From: an uncultured Bacteroidales bacterium
GTDB lineage: Bacteria; Bacteroidota; Bacteroidia; Bacteroidales; P3
Length of the DNA: 64,000 bases
Assembly (NCBI GenBank): GCA_949291555.1
Contig: CASEWE010000002.1
Location: 124,001 to 188,000 of the forward strand
Direction of reading: 5' to 3'
This document shows positions 26,789-35,847 of this stretch, piece after piece. The notes under the pieces are model-generated. The model worked only from the letters and a program-made list of their open reading frames with translations. It searched no databases and was not told the origin of the DNA. The position numbers and the translations under genes are program-made. Positions within the stretch are counted from its first letter, which is position 1, and the number at the start of each line of letters is the position of its first letter.

Positions 26789-27811
26789 TCAAGGGAAATC
26801 CCGCTTCCCCGCCGGAAAGGGCTCGCTCCCGGAAAAGGCGGGCATGGAAGATTCCTTAGCGTCCTGCAAGATGCGGGCGAGCCGCTTGTAGTCTGCCACC
26901 GAGAGTTCCTCGGCCCGTTTGTCCAAGTATTCTTCCGGAATGCGCGCAAGGCTTTCTTGCCCGCTCGCAAAGCCTTTGAGCGCGTTGCGCAACACTTTCC
27001 GCCTTTGGTTGAAGGCTTTCTTCACCAAGGCGGAGAAGATTTTTTCGTCGCAGCCCAGATCGGCGGCCTGGTTGCGGACTAACCGCACCACGCACGAACG
27101 CACCTGCGGCGGGGGCGTGAACTCCCGGGCTTCGACCGTGAAAAGGTATTCGGTGTCGTAAAAGGCTTGCAAAAGCACGCTCAATATCCCGTAGGCCTTG
27201 CTGCCCGGGGCGGCGCAAATCCTTTCGCCCACTTCCTTCTGGAACATGCCGGACACCAGGCCGATCCGGTTGCGGTTTTCCAAGACTTTGAACAATATCT
27301 GGGTGGAAATGTTGTAGGGGAAATTCCCCGTAAGGAAAAAGTCCCGGCCCTCGAAGACGCCGTTCAAGTCCATCTGGAGGAAATCGCCGGGCAAGAGCCG
27401 GCCTTGGCGGGTTTGTTCCGGGAAATGCGAAACCAGATATACCACCGATTCGGCATCGAGTTCCACCATTTTCACTTCCAAAGACGAGTCTTCCCAGAGG
27501 CACCGGCTCAAAATGCCCATTCCGGGACCTATCTCCAGGACAGGAATCTGCAGGCCCGGACGGGAAAATTCGGCAGCGGTACGGCTGAGCCCCCCGGCCG
27601 AAAGCATGTCGAGGCTTCCATCGGGCATAAGAGCGGGCACGTATTGCCGATGCACGCACCGGGCAACGACCCGGGCTATGTCGGGATTGTTGAGGAAATG
27701 CTGTCCAAGGCTTTTTTTTGCCCGGACGTTCTTCTGCAAAGCCGGGCCCTTGCCGGAGAAGCCCGCCCTCGGCCTGCCGGAACCCGGCTTTTGTGGATTC
27801 TTACGGTTCAT
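26789..27811 (-). CDS. rsmA: 16S rRNA dimethyladenosine transferase
   Basis: RsmA (KsgA) dimethylates two adjacent adenines in the 3' end of 16S rRNA during 30S assembly. KKSLGQHFL, the SAM-binding VLEIGPGMGILS, the catalytic GNFPYNIS and FNQRRKVLRNAL are all present. At 340 residues it is longer than usual (~260-290): there is a basic N-terminal extension of ~30 residues, a ~25-residue insertion after QHFLNNPDIARVVARCV and a short C-terminal tail. Co-directional with the TPR gene upstream and the glycosyltransferase downstream. Confidence 0.93.
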   Translation of the reverse strand: MNRKNPQKPGSGRPRAGFSGKGPALQKNVRAKKSLGQHFLNNPDIARVVARCVHRQYVPALMPDGSLDMLSAGGLSRTAAEFSRPGLQIPVLEIGPGMGILSRCLWEDSSLEVKMVELDAESVVYLVSHFPEQTRQGRLLPGDFLQMDLNGVFEGRDFFLTGNFPYNISTQILFKVLENRNRIGLVSGMFQKEVGERICAAPGSKAYGILSVLLQAFYDTEYLFTVEAREFTPPPQVRSCVVRLVRNQAADLGCDEKIFSALVKKAFNQRRKVLRNALKGFASGQESLARIPEEYLDKRAEELSVADYKRLARILQDAKESSMPAFSGSEPFPAGKRDFP

Positions 27812-27940
27812 CCTGTCTTTCTTTCTTGTCGTTCTTGCCGCTCTTGCCGCTTGCGTATCCGCATTATATCCTTTGCGAACCCACTTGCCGCTCCGGGCTC
27901 GCGCTCGCCGCGCTTCAAACTCGCTCTTGCCGCTTCAAGA

Positions 27941-30079
27941 TCAGCCGCCCCGGAGCTGCCGGTAACGCTGACGGGCCAAAGGCGCCAAAGCCGAAGACTT
28001 GTGTTCGGTGAACAAGCGCAAGTAAAGCGCCATGGATTTTTCTTTGTCGCCCTGCTTCTCTTGTTCGGTCCGCCGCCCCCAGGCCGGCGAACCGGGAGCA
28101 GGGAAATCGGCGGCCTGCAGAAATTCGGTCTCCGGGTCGATAGGCATGCCCGAACGGAGCTGCAGCAACCCGGCGGCCATGAAAAGGGCGTCATCGGCAA
28201 GAAGCCCGTCCCGGCTCCCGTCATAGATACGGGCCAGGTTTTCAAGGCAAGCTTCCACCGAATCCTGTTGCAGGAAAATACGGGCTTTGCGCATATAGGC
28301 CTCATCGAACAAAGCCCCTTCCATGGGCATGGAAAGCACCTGGTCGAGCAAGGCCAAGGCCGGTTCGTACAGGTTCCGGAAAATGAGCAAGTCGGCTTCG
28401 GCCACCAAGGCCAACCCCTCGTAGGAACTGTCGGGATTCATGCTCTCGCGTATCAGCAAAGAGAGTTCCATGGCATCGTTGGCAATCAGCTTGGAGGTAG
28501 CTGCCCGCAATACGTCCAGCTGGCTTTTGGCCCATTCGAACTCCCCGATGTAATAGGAAAGGCGCGCGTTCTGCAGCTTGGCATAGAAGCCGATGGCGTC
28601 TTGCTTGAAATCCTTCTCCACCTGGCTGTAAAGAAGCGTTGCATCCCAGACTTTCCCGCCGTAGAGCAGGATGTCGGCCAAGTCTATCTTCAACCGGGCT
28701 TTCTGCAGCGGGCTGAAGCCCGGGTTGGAAAGGGCTTGCCCCAACAGCAGCCGGGCGCTGTCTTCCTCGTGGGTGTAATAGGCGTAAATCCGGGCCAGAT
28801 TGCGGTACATGGTGAAGGTTTCCGGGTCGCGGCCAAGAACGGAAAAAAGCTGCTTGTAAGCCTGCTTGATTTCTTCTATCCGTGCCGTGTCGCGCAGCTT
28901 CCGGCTCTCTATCCGGGAAAAATAAAGATTGAGCAGCTCGATGCGGCAAGCCCTTGCCACCGAAGGATGAATGCCTGCCTGCGGAAAGGAGGCCTGCCGG
29001 AGAAGCTCTTCGTAACGGGCTTGCGCCAAATCGTAAGCCTGGTTGCCGGCCACGGTCCGGATGGTTTCATGCCACTTGGCGCCTCCATCGCCGAACCGCT
29101 GGCTGCAGGCCCGGGCTTGATCGATAGCCGACGCGTATTCTTTTTCCTGCAAAAGCATCCAGACAAGAAGCGATTGCACCTCCCTGTCGTTTGCCGCTTC
29201 CTGCGCTTTTCGGGAAACTATCTGCAAAAGTTCTTGCGAAACCTTTCTCTGCGCGGAATGTTCCATCCCGGCTCCGGACAAGAGCGCCTGCAAACGGGCG
29301 TAAACTTCCTCGCGGGCCGAAGGACGGCTTCGCAACAAAGCGATGTATTCATCGAGCATGGGCGCATAACGCCCTTCCAAGCGGTACAAATTGGCCAGTT
29401 GCGAGGCGTACGGCCGCTCCGCGGGCGCTTTCGACCGGAAAGGGCCTGCCTCGCCCGCGCTTCCGGCCGGTTCCATGAGCAAGGCGCTTGCATCCGGGAC
29501 TTCTCCCCTGCCGGTTCCCGCCGCGGAAACCCGGTTGTTTTTCCGGCTGCCGGCCCGGCCGCTATTCCGGCCGTTTTCCAAGCCTCCCGTTTCCGCCTGC
29601 CGGCGGGCTTGAAGGTATATCTCGATGGCCGGGTCATACATCCGGGTCTTCTCCACAACCTTTTCGGCCAGTTCTTCCACCGAAAGTCCCGGCTGGGAAA
29701 AATCGGTCTTGCGGGCAATTTCCTCCAAAAGGCCTTCCGCTTTCCCTTTCTGGTCCTGCAACAGGAAATTTCGAGCCAAATCCACGCGGAGCAGCACCGG
29801 CACCGGGCTCAACCGCATCTGTCTCCGGATCAGTTTTTCGGCCTGCTCGTACTGCCCCGTCGCCTGAAGGCATTCCAGGTAGCTTTCATAGATGAAGGGC
29901 TGCGGGTTCTGGCGGTAAAGCTCCTCGTACAAGGAAAGGGCCTTTGCGGTTTCTCCCGAGGAGGCGTAACGGCGGGCCAGCTGCAAACGGTTTTCCGGCT
30001 GGCTTTCCTGCGCCGGCAAGAAACCCGTGGAAAAACATCCGCATAACAGGACCCCGAAAACAAACGCTCGTAGGCTCAT
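27941..30079 (-). CDS. Secreted tetratricopeptide-repeat protein
   Basis: 712 residues. A signal peptide (AFVFGVLLCGCFSTGFLPAQ) directs it to the periplasm; the cysteines at the hydrophobic end are not in a clean lipobox. TPR-like helical pairs run through most of the protein (for example LARRYASSGETAKALSLYEE, LARIYAYYTHEEDSARLLLG, RLSYYIGEFEWAKSQLDVL). Residues ~165-225 are a Gly/Ser/Ala-rich low-complexity linker. It has the look of a Bacteroidota cell-envelope scaffold or assembly protein. No specific function can be given. Confidence 0.8.
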   Translation of the reverse strand: MSLRAFVFGVLLCGCFSTGFLPAQESQPENRLQLARRYASSGETAKALSLYEELYRQNPQPFIYESYLECLQATGQYEQAEKLIRRQMRLSPVPVLLRVDLARNFLLQDQKGKAEGLLEEIARKTDFSQPGLSVEELAEKVVEKTRMYDPAIEIYLQARRQAETGGLENGRNSGRAGSRKNNRVSAAGTGRGEVPDASALLMEPAGSAGEAGPFRSKAPAERPYASQLANLYRLEGRYAPMLDEYIALLRSRPSAREEVYARLQALLSGAGMEHSAQRKVSQELLQIVSRKAQEAANDREVQSLLVWMLLQEKEYASAIDQARACSQRFGDGGAKWHETIRTVAGNQAYDLAQARYEELLRQASFPQAGIHPSVARACRIELLNLYFSRIESRKLRDTARIEEIKQAYKQLFSVLGRDPETFTMYRNLARIYAYYTHEEDSARLLLGQALSNPGFSPLQKARLKIDLADILLYGGKVWDATLLYSQVEKDFKQDAIGFYAKLQNARLSYYIGEFEWAKSQLDVLRAATSKLIANDAMELSLLIRESMNPDSSYEGLALVAEADLLIFRNLYEPALALLDQVLSMPMEGALFDEAYMRKARIFLQQDSVEACLENLARIYDGSRDGLLADDALFMAAGLLQLRSGMPIDPETEFLQAADFPAPGSPAWGRRTEQEKQGDKEKSMALYLRLFTEHKSSALAPLARQRYRQLRGG

Positions 30080-30285
30080 TCTCCATTTTTTCTTTTTCTC
30101 CCGCGCTTTCCGACCGCGCTTTCCGCAAGCCTGCCCGCCCGGACGTGCTGATGCGCCCGCTCCCTTTGCGGGTCTCGTCCTGCGGATTCTTGCCTGTCTG
30201 AATACCTTCTTCTGTTCTCAGAACGCTTAGGCCTTCAAGGCCCGTCCAACCGCAGAGTCCTCGGGCCTTCAAGGTTCCTCGAACC

Positions 30286-31569
30286 TCAAAGCTCCTCGCC
30301 AATCCTGGCAAACCCGGTAAAGGGCTGCAAGGCGGCAGGAATCCGTATTCCCTTTTCGTCCTGGTGGTTCTCGAGCAAAGCCGCCACCACCCTCGGCAAG
30401 GCCAAAGCGCTTCCGTTGAGCGTGTGCAGCAAACGGGTTTTCCCGTCGGCAGCCTTGTAACGCAAATGCAGGCGGTTGGCTTGATAGGTTTCGAAATTCG
30501 AAACCGAACTTACTTCCAGCCACCGTTCCTGGGCCGCGCTGAAGACTTCGAAATCGAATGTCAGGGCGGAGGTGAAGCTCATGTCCCCGCCGCAAAGGCG
30601 CACAACGCGGTAGGTAAGTTCAAGTTCTTCAAGAAGCCCGCCCACGTGCCGGCACATTTCCTCCAGCACTTCGTAGGAGTTTTCCGGTTTTTCAATCCGC
30701 ACGATTTCCACCTTGTCGAACTGGTGCAAGCGGTTCAGCCCGCGCACATCCTTGCCGTAGGACCCGGCTTCCCGCCGGAAGCAGGCCGAATAAGCGCAAT
30801 TCTTCACCGGAAGGTCTTTTTCTTGCAGGATGCAGTCGCGGTAGAGGTTCGTCACGGGAACTTCGGCGGTGGGAATCATATAGTAGTTATCCAATCCTAT
30901 ATGGTACATCTGGGCATCCTTGTCGGGAAGCTGCCCGGTGCCGTACCCGGAAGCCTCGTTGATCATCAAGGGCGGCTCTATTTCCACGTACCCGGCTTTG
31001 GAGGCCCGGTCGAGGAAAAAATTGATCAAGGCCCGCTGGAGCTTGGCCCCTTTGCCTTTGTACACCGGAAAGCCCGCTCCGGTAACCTTGTTGCCCAATT
31101 CGAAATCGATAATGCCGTACTTGCTCGCCAGCTCCCAGTGAGGAAGCGCGCCTTGGGGCAGGTGGTCTATCTGCCCCACTTGTTTTTCCACAACATTGCC
31201 CGTAGCGTCTTTCCCCTCGGGAACCGATTCATGCGGCGTGTTGGGAATGCTGTACAGCAATGCCTGGATTTGCGCTTCCAGCCCGGAAACCTTGGCCGAA
31301 AGCTCCTTGTTCTTTTCCTTGCAAAGGGCCGTCTGCGCCTTCATCGCCTCGGCCGCCTCTCTTTTCCCCTGCTGGAAAAGGAGGCCTATTTCCTTCGAAA
31401 TCCGGTTCACTTCCTGCTGAACGGCTTCCAATTCCTGCTGCCCGGCCCGGCGGGCGGCATCCAGTTCCAGGATTTTGCGGACATTCTCCTCGGCTTGGGC
31501 ATAATGCTTTTTCTGAAGGGCCTTGACGATTTCCGGGGCTTTTTCCCGGATAAGCTGTAATTGCAACAT
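30286..31569 (-). CDS. serS: Serine--tRNA ligase
   Basis: 427-residue class II synthetase. N-terminal coiled-coil arm at residues ~30-105 (AEENVRKILELDAARRAG...), then the catalytic core: motif 2 in ACFRREAGSYGKDVRGLNRLHQFDKVE and motif 3 in NGSALALPRVVAALLENHQ, with the TAEVPVTN serine-binding loop. The start MLQLQLIREK at 31569 matches the family; the longer frame upstream adds 50 Arg/Pro-rich residues without support. First gene of the leftward run that continues through rsmA to miaA. Confidence 0.95.
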   Translation of the reverse strand: MLQLQLIREKAPEIVKALQKKHYAQAEENVRKILELDAARRAGQQELEAVQQEVNRISKEIGLLFQQGKREAAEAMKAQTALCKEKNKELSAKVSGLEAQIQALLYSIPNTPHESVPEGKDATGNVVEKQVGQIDHLPQGALPHWELASKYGIIDFELGNKVTGAGFPVYKGKGAKLQRALINFFLDRASKAGYVEIEPPLMINEASGYGTGQLPDKDAQMYHIGLDNYYMIPTAEVPVTNLYRDCILQEKDLPVKNCAYSACFRREAGSYGKDVRGLNRLHQFDKVEIVRIEKPENSYEVLEEMCRHVGGLLEELELTYRVVRLCGGDMSFTSALTFDFEVFSAAQERWLEVSSVSNFETYQANRLHLRYKAADGKTRLLHTLNGSALALPRVVAALLENHQDEKGIRIPAALQPFTGFARIGEEL

Positions 31570-32145
31570 GACAATAGGATTTGCTTTTCCAAAACAAGTT
31601 TTGCCCTTTTCCGCCAAAGGCGGCTTGCCGGCCGGATTTTTCCTCCGGATGCCGGCCGGGAACAGACGGCATCGCGCTTTCCTGTCCTTCCGGGCTCCTT
31701 CCGCGCTCGGGCAAAACAAACGGTAAAGTTACAATTTTTCGGAGACAGCATCCGGGATGCCGGCTGCTTCCTATCCGCTCCGCCGGCCGTTCCGCCGCAA
31801 ACCGGGAAAAGGCGGCTTTCCCGCCCCAAAGGCCGGGGTCCTTTCCGAAGCAAGGTTTTTACTTGATAACAGGTAGGAACACGATGCAAAGTCCCTGTTT
31901 TTCGGTATTCCGGGGAAATCCCGCCTATGCTTTTTTTGCGAAACGTCAGCGGGAATCCCGCCGCGCGAACCGGAATCCTTGCAAGCGGGGAAACCGAATC
32001 CGGCGCGGTCGGAATGATAGCGGGATTCCCGCCGCGCGAACCGGCGCCGGGGAAAAAGCCGACCGGGGAAAAAGCCGAAGAACCTTGGCGGCTCGCCCGA
32101 AATATTCACGTTAACGCGAAACATTCACTTCAAAACCCATACGTC
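31570..32145. other. Divergent intergenic region between serS and the flavodoxin gene
   Basis: 576 bases with no supported gene. It contains a 26-bp direct repeat with one mismatch (31948-31973 and 32019-32044), each copy itself partly palindromic, upstream of the flavodoxin. A TAACTTTA on the minus strand at 31731-31724 is a weak -7 candidate for serS. Confidence 0.5.
31948..32044. repeat. 26-bp direct repeat upstream of flavodoxin
   Basis: Copies at 31948-31973 and 32019-32044, 71 bp apart, share TCCCGCCGCGCGAACCGG exactly and differ at one base in the preceding AGCGGGAA/AGCGGGAT. The CGGGAWTCCCG part is self-complementary, so each copy can form a small hairpin or bind a dimeric protein. 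Confidence 0.7.
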
Positions 32146-32652
32146 ATGAAAAGAATTGCCATTGTTTACGGCTCCACCACCGGAACCACCGAAGGAATCG
32201 CCAAGCTCATTGCTGCCAAAATCGGCGTAGGCATGGATCATGTCTTTGACGTGAGCAAGTTCACCTCGTCCATGGTCGACAATTACGATGTCCTCATCCT
32301 GGGCACATCCACATGGGGCGACGGGGAGCTTCAGGACGACTGGTACGATGGAATCCGCACTCTCGAGTCGGCCGATCTCTCGGGAAAAATCGTCGCGTTG
32401 TTCGGCTGCGGGGATTCTTGCACCTATTCCACTACGTTCTGCGATGCCATGGGCGAACTCTACCAAGCCCTGCAAGGAAAGCCTTGCACGATAGCGGGCC
32501 GGCTGCCCGCGGACGATTACGATTTCTCGGCTTCCAAAGCCGTTGCGGACGACTGCTTCGTAGGCGCGGCCATCGATGAAATGAACGAGCCGGACAAGAC
32601 CGACGAACGTTTGCAAAAGTGGCTCGACTCTTTCCGGAACCTCCTCGAATAA
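32146..32652 (+). CDS. fldA: Flavodoxin
   Basis: 168-residue long-chain flavodoxin that carries electrons on FMN. The phosphate-binding loop is YGSTTGTTEGIAK, the first flavin-stacking aromatic lies in TSTWGDGELQDDW and the second in FGCGDSCTYSTTFCDA (canonical GDxxxY). Such flavodoxins support low-iron metabolism and reduce radical-SAM enzymes, so it could serve KamA, encoded at 47313, but that is inference. Start ATG 32146 is directly preceded by an A-rich leader. Confidence 0.93.
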   Translation: MKRIAIVYGSTTGTTEGIAKLIAAKIGVGMDHVFDVSKFTSSMVDNYDVLILGTSTWGDGELQDDWYDGIRTLESADLSGKIVALFGCGDSCTYSTTFCDAMGELYQALQGKPCTIAGRLPADDYDFSASKAVADDCFVGAAIDEMNEPDKTDERLQKWLDSFRNLLE

Positions 32653-32676
32653 GCGCCCGCTGCCCCGGCAAGCGCC

Positions 32677-32744
32677 CGAGGCCCCGGGCTTTGGAAACCG
32701 GAATCCGGGATTGACTCTGCCGGCGTCCAAAGCCCGGGGCCTCG
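32677..32744. terminator. 18-bp perfect inverted repeat between convergent genes
   Basis: CGAGGCCCCGGGCTTTGG at 32677-32694 is exactly complementary to 32727-32744, with a 32-nt loop. It lies between the flavodoxin stop and the stop of the serine hydrolase on the other strand. There is no T-run, so termination would be non-canonical. Confidence 0.6.
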
Positions 32745-32783
32745 AAAATCGGGCGGGAACCGTGCCGGAACTTCCCGCTAAGA

Positions 32784-33968
32784 CTACTTTTCCAGCAAGT
32801 CCAAACCGGCTTCGAGCCAGAGATCCACGTCGAGCGGGTAGTCCTGCTCCACATTGTAGCCGGAGGCGCGTTCGTGCCCTAAGCGCACAATGACGGCATT
32901 CAGTTCGGGAATCACGAAAATGTACTGTCCCAGGATTCCCCGGAAATATTTCACTTGATAGCCTTTGTAGTCGAGCATCCAGAACTGGTACCCGTACATG
33001 GTGCAGGGAACTTCCCGGCCGTCTTCCAGCACCGTTTTCAGGTAAGAGGCCGGGCTGACCGCCTGCGCCACGTACGAAGAATCCACAACCGCGATTTTCC
33101 GCACCGATTCCCCGCAACGGGCGTACCAATAACCGTCCTGCAGGATCAATTGCCCCAGACGGGCAAAGTCGCGGGCATTGCTGTTGAAGCAGCAGTAGGC
33201 TTTTTCCATGCCGTTTTCGGCATCGAGGCTCCAAAGCGCGTCTTCCTCGGCCTGGATGGGGGTCCATATCTTCTCCGAAGCGTAATCGGCCAGGTTCTTC
33301 CCGACCGCTTTCTTGAGCACGAAAGCCAGAATCTGGGTGACTCCGCTTTGGTAGACGAAATAACGTCCCGGTTCGGACACCAGGATTTCGCGCTGCGCCA
33401 ACGCCCAAAGGTCTCTCCCGTAATAGGCTTCGGTCGTTGTGGAGAAAAGGGAAGTGGCGCTTTCGTCCCACTTCACGCCTGCGCTCATCGTCAACAAATC
33501 CCTGATGGTCAGCACCCTGCCATTGAAAGAGCCCCATTCGGGAAGGAAATCGCCAACGGCTTGCCCCACACTGTCGATACAGCCATCGGCAATGGCGCAT
33601 CCGGTCAGCAAGGAAACCACGCTTTTAGCCATGGAAAACGAATTGCTGCGCGACTGGGGCCCGTAACCGTCCCAATACTGCTCGGCATGGATTTTCCCGT
33701 CTTTCACCACCACGAACGCAACGGTCCGGTACTTTTCAAATCCTTCGGAAAACCGGCTGTCCACCTGGCGTTCGTTCACGCCCGGAGCATATTCCCAGGG
33801 AACAGGATCCCCGGCTTCGACGACCCGGTTGGGAAAAATCGGGTACTGGTCTATCTTGGGATAAGTGTGCAGCAGAGCTCGATGCACGTAGTAATTGCCC
33901 GGCCAGACCAGAACGGCCACGAAAGCAACGACTAAAAGGGCCGCCGAGGCCCATATCCATCTTTTCAT
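32784..33968 (-). CDS. Membrane-anchored serine hydrolase, class C beta-lactamase family
   Basis: 394 residues: an N-terminal membrane anchor (WASAALLVVAFVAVLVW) and a penicillin-binding-protein-like hydrolase domain. The SxxK motif is Ser112-Met-Ala-Lys115 and the YxN-equivalent is Tyr206-Gln-Ser; the pattern LTIRDLLTMSAGV is typical of the 'serine hydrolase' branch (6-aminohexanoate dimer hydrolase/EstB type). This group includes esterases, peptidases and amidases; resistance to beta-lactams should not be assumed. It is followed, after an upstream gap of ~65 nt, by the PepSY-like gene on the same strand. Confidence 0.85.
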   Translation of the reverse strand: MKRWIWASAALLVVAFVAVLVWPGNYYVHRALLHTYPKIDQYPIFPNRVVEAGDPVPWEYAPGVNERQVDSRFSEGFEKYRTVAFVVVKDGKIHAEQYWDGYGPQSRSNSFSMAKSVVSLLTGCAIADGCIDSVGQAVGDFLPEWGSFNGRVLTIRDLLTMSAGVKWDESATSLFSTTTEAYYGRDLWALAQREILVSEPGRYFVYQSGVTQILAFVLKKAVGKNLADYASEKIWTPIQAEEDALWSLDAENGMEKAYCCFNSNARDFARLGQLILQDGYWYARCGESVRKIAVVDSSYVAQAVSPASYLKTVLEDGREVPCTMYGYQFWMLDYKGYQVKYFRGILGQYIFVIPELNAVIVRLGHERASGYNVEQDYPLDVDLWLEAGLDLLEK

Positions 33969-34032
33969 TCCTCTGGGTTTTCAGGGTTTCTTTCCCGGCC
34001 TTCTCCCGTCCGCCGGCCTTCCCGTCCCGCAA

Positions 34033-34491
34033 CTACATGTCCATGCTCATGGGAAGGTACGAACGGGCGCTGAACGTGCATTCCAAACCATTGCGCATCT
34101 TCACCTCGATTTCACGCCGGTCCCGCTCCATCTGGTAAATGCCTCCCGAAGCCGGGAAATTCGCTTGCAGAAATTCCGCTATCGGGGCGGGAACCAACGA
34201 GGCGGGAACCACCCCGTTGCGGTTGCGCACTTTCTTCCACTTCCCGTTGCGCTTGAACTCCACTTCCACGCCGTCCCTGAAGGAGACCTGGTATTCCACC
34301 TTGAATCCATCCACCTCCTTTTTGCCCATGAACCAGACGGCTTGCGGGTAATAAGTCTGAAGGAAGGTCCGGGCCCGGGCCGGCAAGCGGTCGAAAGAAA
34401 CCGCCCTGTCGTATTCGATGCCATCGGCATAGGCCAAGGAAAGCGGGAAAAGGAAAAGGGAGAGGAGCATAACCAAAATCTTCTTTTTCAT
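34033..34491 (-). CDS. Periplasmic PepSY-like protein (DUF2874 type)
   Basis: 152 residues with a signal peptide (ILVMLLSLFLFPLSLAYA). The mature part has two PepSY-like halves (LPARARTFLQTYYP...VWFMGKKEVDG..YQVSFRDGVEVEFKRNGKW and VPAPIAEFLQANFP...GIYQMERDRREIEVKMRNGLECTF), the fold of the putative beta-lactamase-inhibitor-like family common in Bacteroidota. The function is unknown. Its stop lies 64 nt before the serine hydrolase gene on the same strand, so the two may be co-expressed. Confidence 0.8.
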   Translation of the reverse strand: MKKKILVMLLSLFLFPLSLAYADGIEYDRAVSFDRLPARARTFLQTYYPQAVWFMGKKEVDGFKVEYQVSFRDGVEVEFKRNGKWKKVRNRNGVVPASLVPAPIAEFLQANFPASGGIYQMERDRREIEVKMRNGLECTFSARSYLPMSMDM

Positions 34492-34776
34492 TTCTTTTCT
34501 TTTTTTTGTTTGTTTCAGGGAATCCCTGAGGTCCCGGTCTTTCCCGAACCCGTCCCAAGCCTCGGTCGCTCCGAGCCGGAACGGTTTCGAACCAAACGGG
34601 TCCTTGGAAAATCCGGGGCAAAAATGGGAACGGAATTTATAAGGAAATCAAAAAATCCCCCGCGCCCCCAAAAAAATCTCTCCCGCAAACACCGGATGTC
34701 TTCCGGCAAGGAAACCTTTCCGGGCCATTCCCGAAGGCTTTCCGTTCCGGCTTCCCCGGCAGGCGAACGCGCCCTT

Positions 34777-35847
34777 TCAGTCCTCCGCCCCGCTTTCCGG
34801 CTTCAAGTCCTCCCCGCCTTGCATCGGGGCTTCCTGCTCCGGAAGCAAGCCCGTTTCCGCCATCTCCATGCTCCGGAGCGCCTCTTCGGCTTCGGCGGCC
34901 AAGGCGGCCGTATCGGGCTTTCCTCCTTCCGAGACCCGGCGCCCCATGTCGTAGCCGAACCGCTGCAAAAGCCGGTCGTCATTGCGCCAATTCTTCAACA
35001 CCTTCACCCGCAGATCCAGAAAAACCTTCTTGCCGATGAACCGCTCGAACTCCTTGCGGGCATCGGTCCCCACGCGCTTCAAGGCAGAACCGCCTTTGCC
35101 TATCAGGATTCCTTTCTGGCTTTCTTTTTCCACGTAGATGAAAGCCTGTATGCGGTCGAGCTCCGGCATTTCCTTGTACGATTCGATCTCGACCTGCACC
35201 GAATAGGGAATCTCCTGCTTGTATTGCAGCAGGATATGCTTCCTTATGGTCTCGGCGGCGAAAAACCGCAAGTTCCGGTCGGAAAGCTCGTCTTTCGGGT
35301 AATAGGGCGGGTGCACGGGAAGGTGTTCCAGAATCAAGTCCGCCACGCGCTGTATCTGGAACCCGTACAAGGCCGAGATGGGCAGGATTTCCGCTTGGGG
35401 GAACCGCTGCTTCCAGCTGCCTATCATTTGCATGGCCTCCTCTTGGGTAACCGTATCTATCTTATTAATAAGAAGTAAAATGGGCGTATTCCGCTGTTGT
35501 ATCTTGCGAATGATTTCCGGATTCTTGAAGTCTTCGCCCGCGGCGGTAAGGAGAATGAAGACATCGGCTTCGTCCAAGCTGTTCTCGATGCTCTTGAGCA
35601 TGCTCTCCTGCAGCTTGTAATGGGGATTGAGGATGCCCGGCGTATCGGAAAAGACAATCTGGTAGCCGGGCCCGTTAAGGATGCCCAGGATTTTCTCGCG
35701 CGTGGTCTGGGCTTTGGGCGAGGTGATGGAAAGGTCTTCGCCTAAAAGCGCGTTCATGAGCGTGGATTTCCCCGCGTTCGGGTTTCCGATGATGCTCACG
35801 AATCCTGCCTTGTGTTCCCTGTTCCGCTCTTCTTGCTCTTCTTTCAT
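34777..35847 (-). CDS. era: GTPase Era with acidic C-terminal extension
   Basis: Era is a GTPase required for 16S rRNA maturation and 30S assembly. G1 is GNPNAGKST, G3 DTPG in VFSDTPGILNP, G4 NKID; the KH domain signature GKGGSALKRVGTDARKE and the FLDLRVKV segment follow. The family ends near residue 300; here a 55-residue Ala/Glu-rich acidic tail follows KVLKNWRNDDRLLQRFGYD. I use the ATG at 35847 (356 residues), which fits the promoter at 36051-36081; the longer frame adds an unsupported leader. Confidence 0.94.
   Translation of the reverse strand: MKEEQEERNREHKAGFVSIIGNPNAGKSTLMNALLGEDLSITSPKAQTTREKILGILNGPGYQIVFSDTPGILNPHYKLQESMLKSIENSLDEADVFILLTAAGEDFKNPEIIRKIQQRNTPILLLINKIDTVTQEEAMQMIGSWKQRFPQAEILPISALYGFQIQRVADLILEHLPVHPPYYPKDELSDRNLRFFAAETIRKHILLQYKQEIPYSVQVEIESYKEMPELDRIQAFIYVEKESQKGILIGKGGSALKRVGTDARKEFERFIGKKVFLDLRVKVLKNWRNDDRLLQRFGYDMGRRVSEGGKPDTAALAAEAEEALRSMEMAETGLLPEQEAPMQGGEDLKPESGAED

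Noticed and set aside
27167..30046. 959-codon open frame on the plus strand opposite the TPR gene and rsmA
   Set aside because: It crosses two unrelated genes on the other strand and has no signal or domain of its own.
32784..33968. Antibiotic-resistance beta-lactamase
   Set aside because: The SxxK and Tyr motifs place it in the broad class C-like serine hydrolase group, most of whose members are esterases or peptidases; nothing points to drug hydrolysis.
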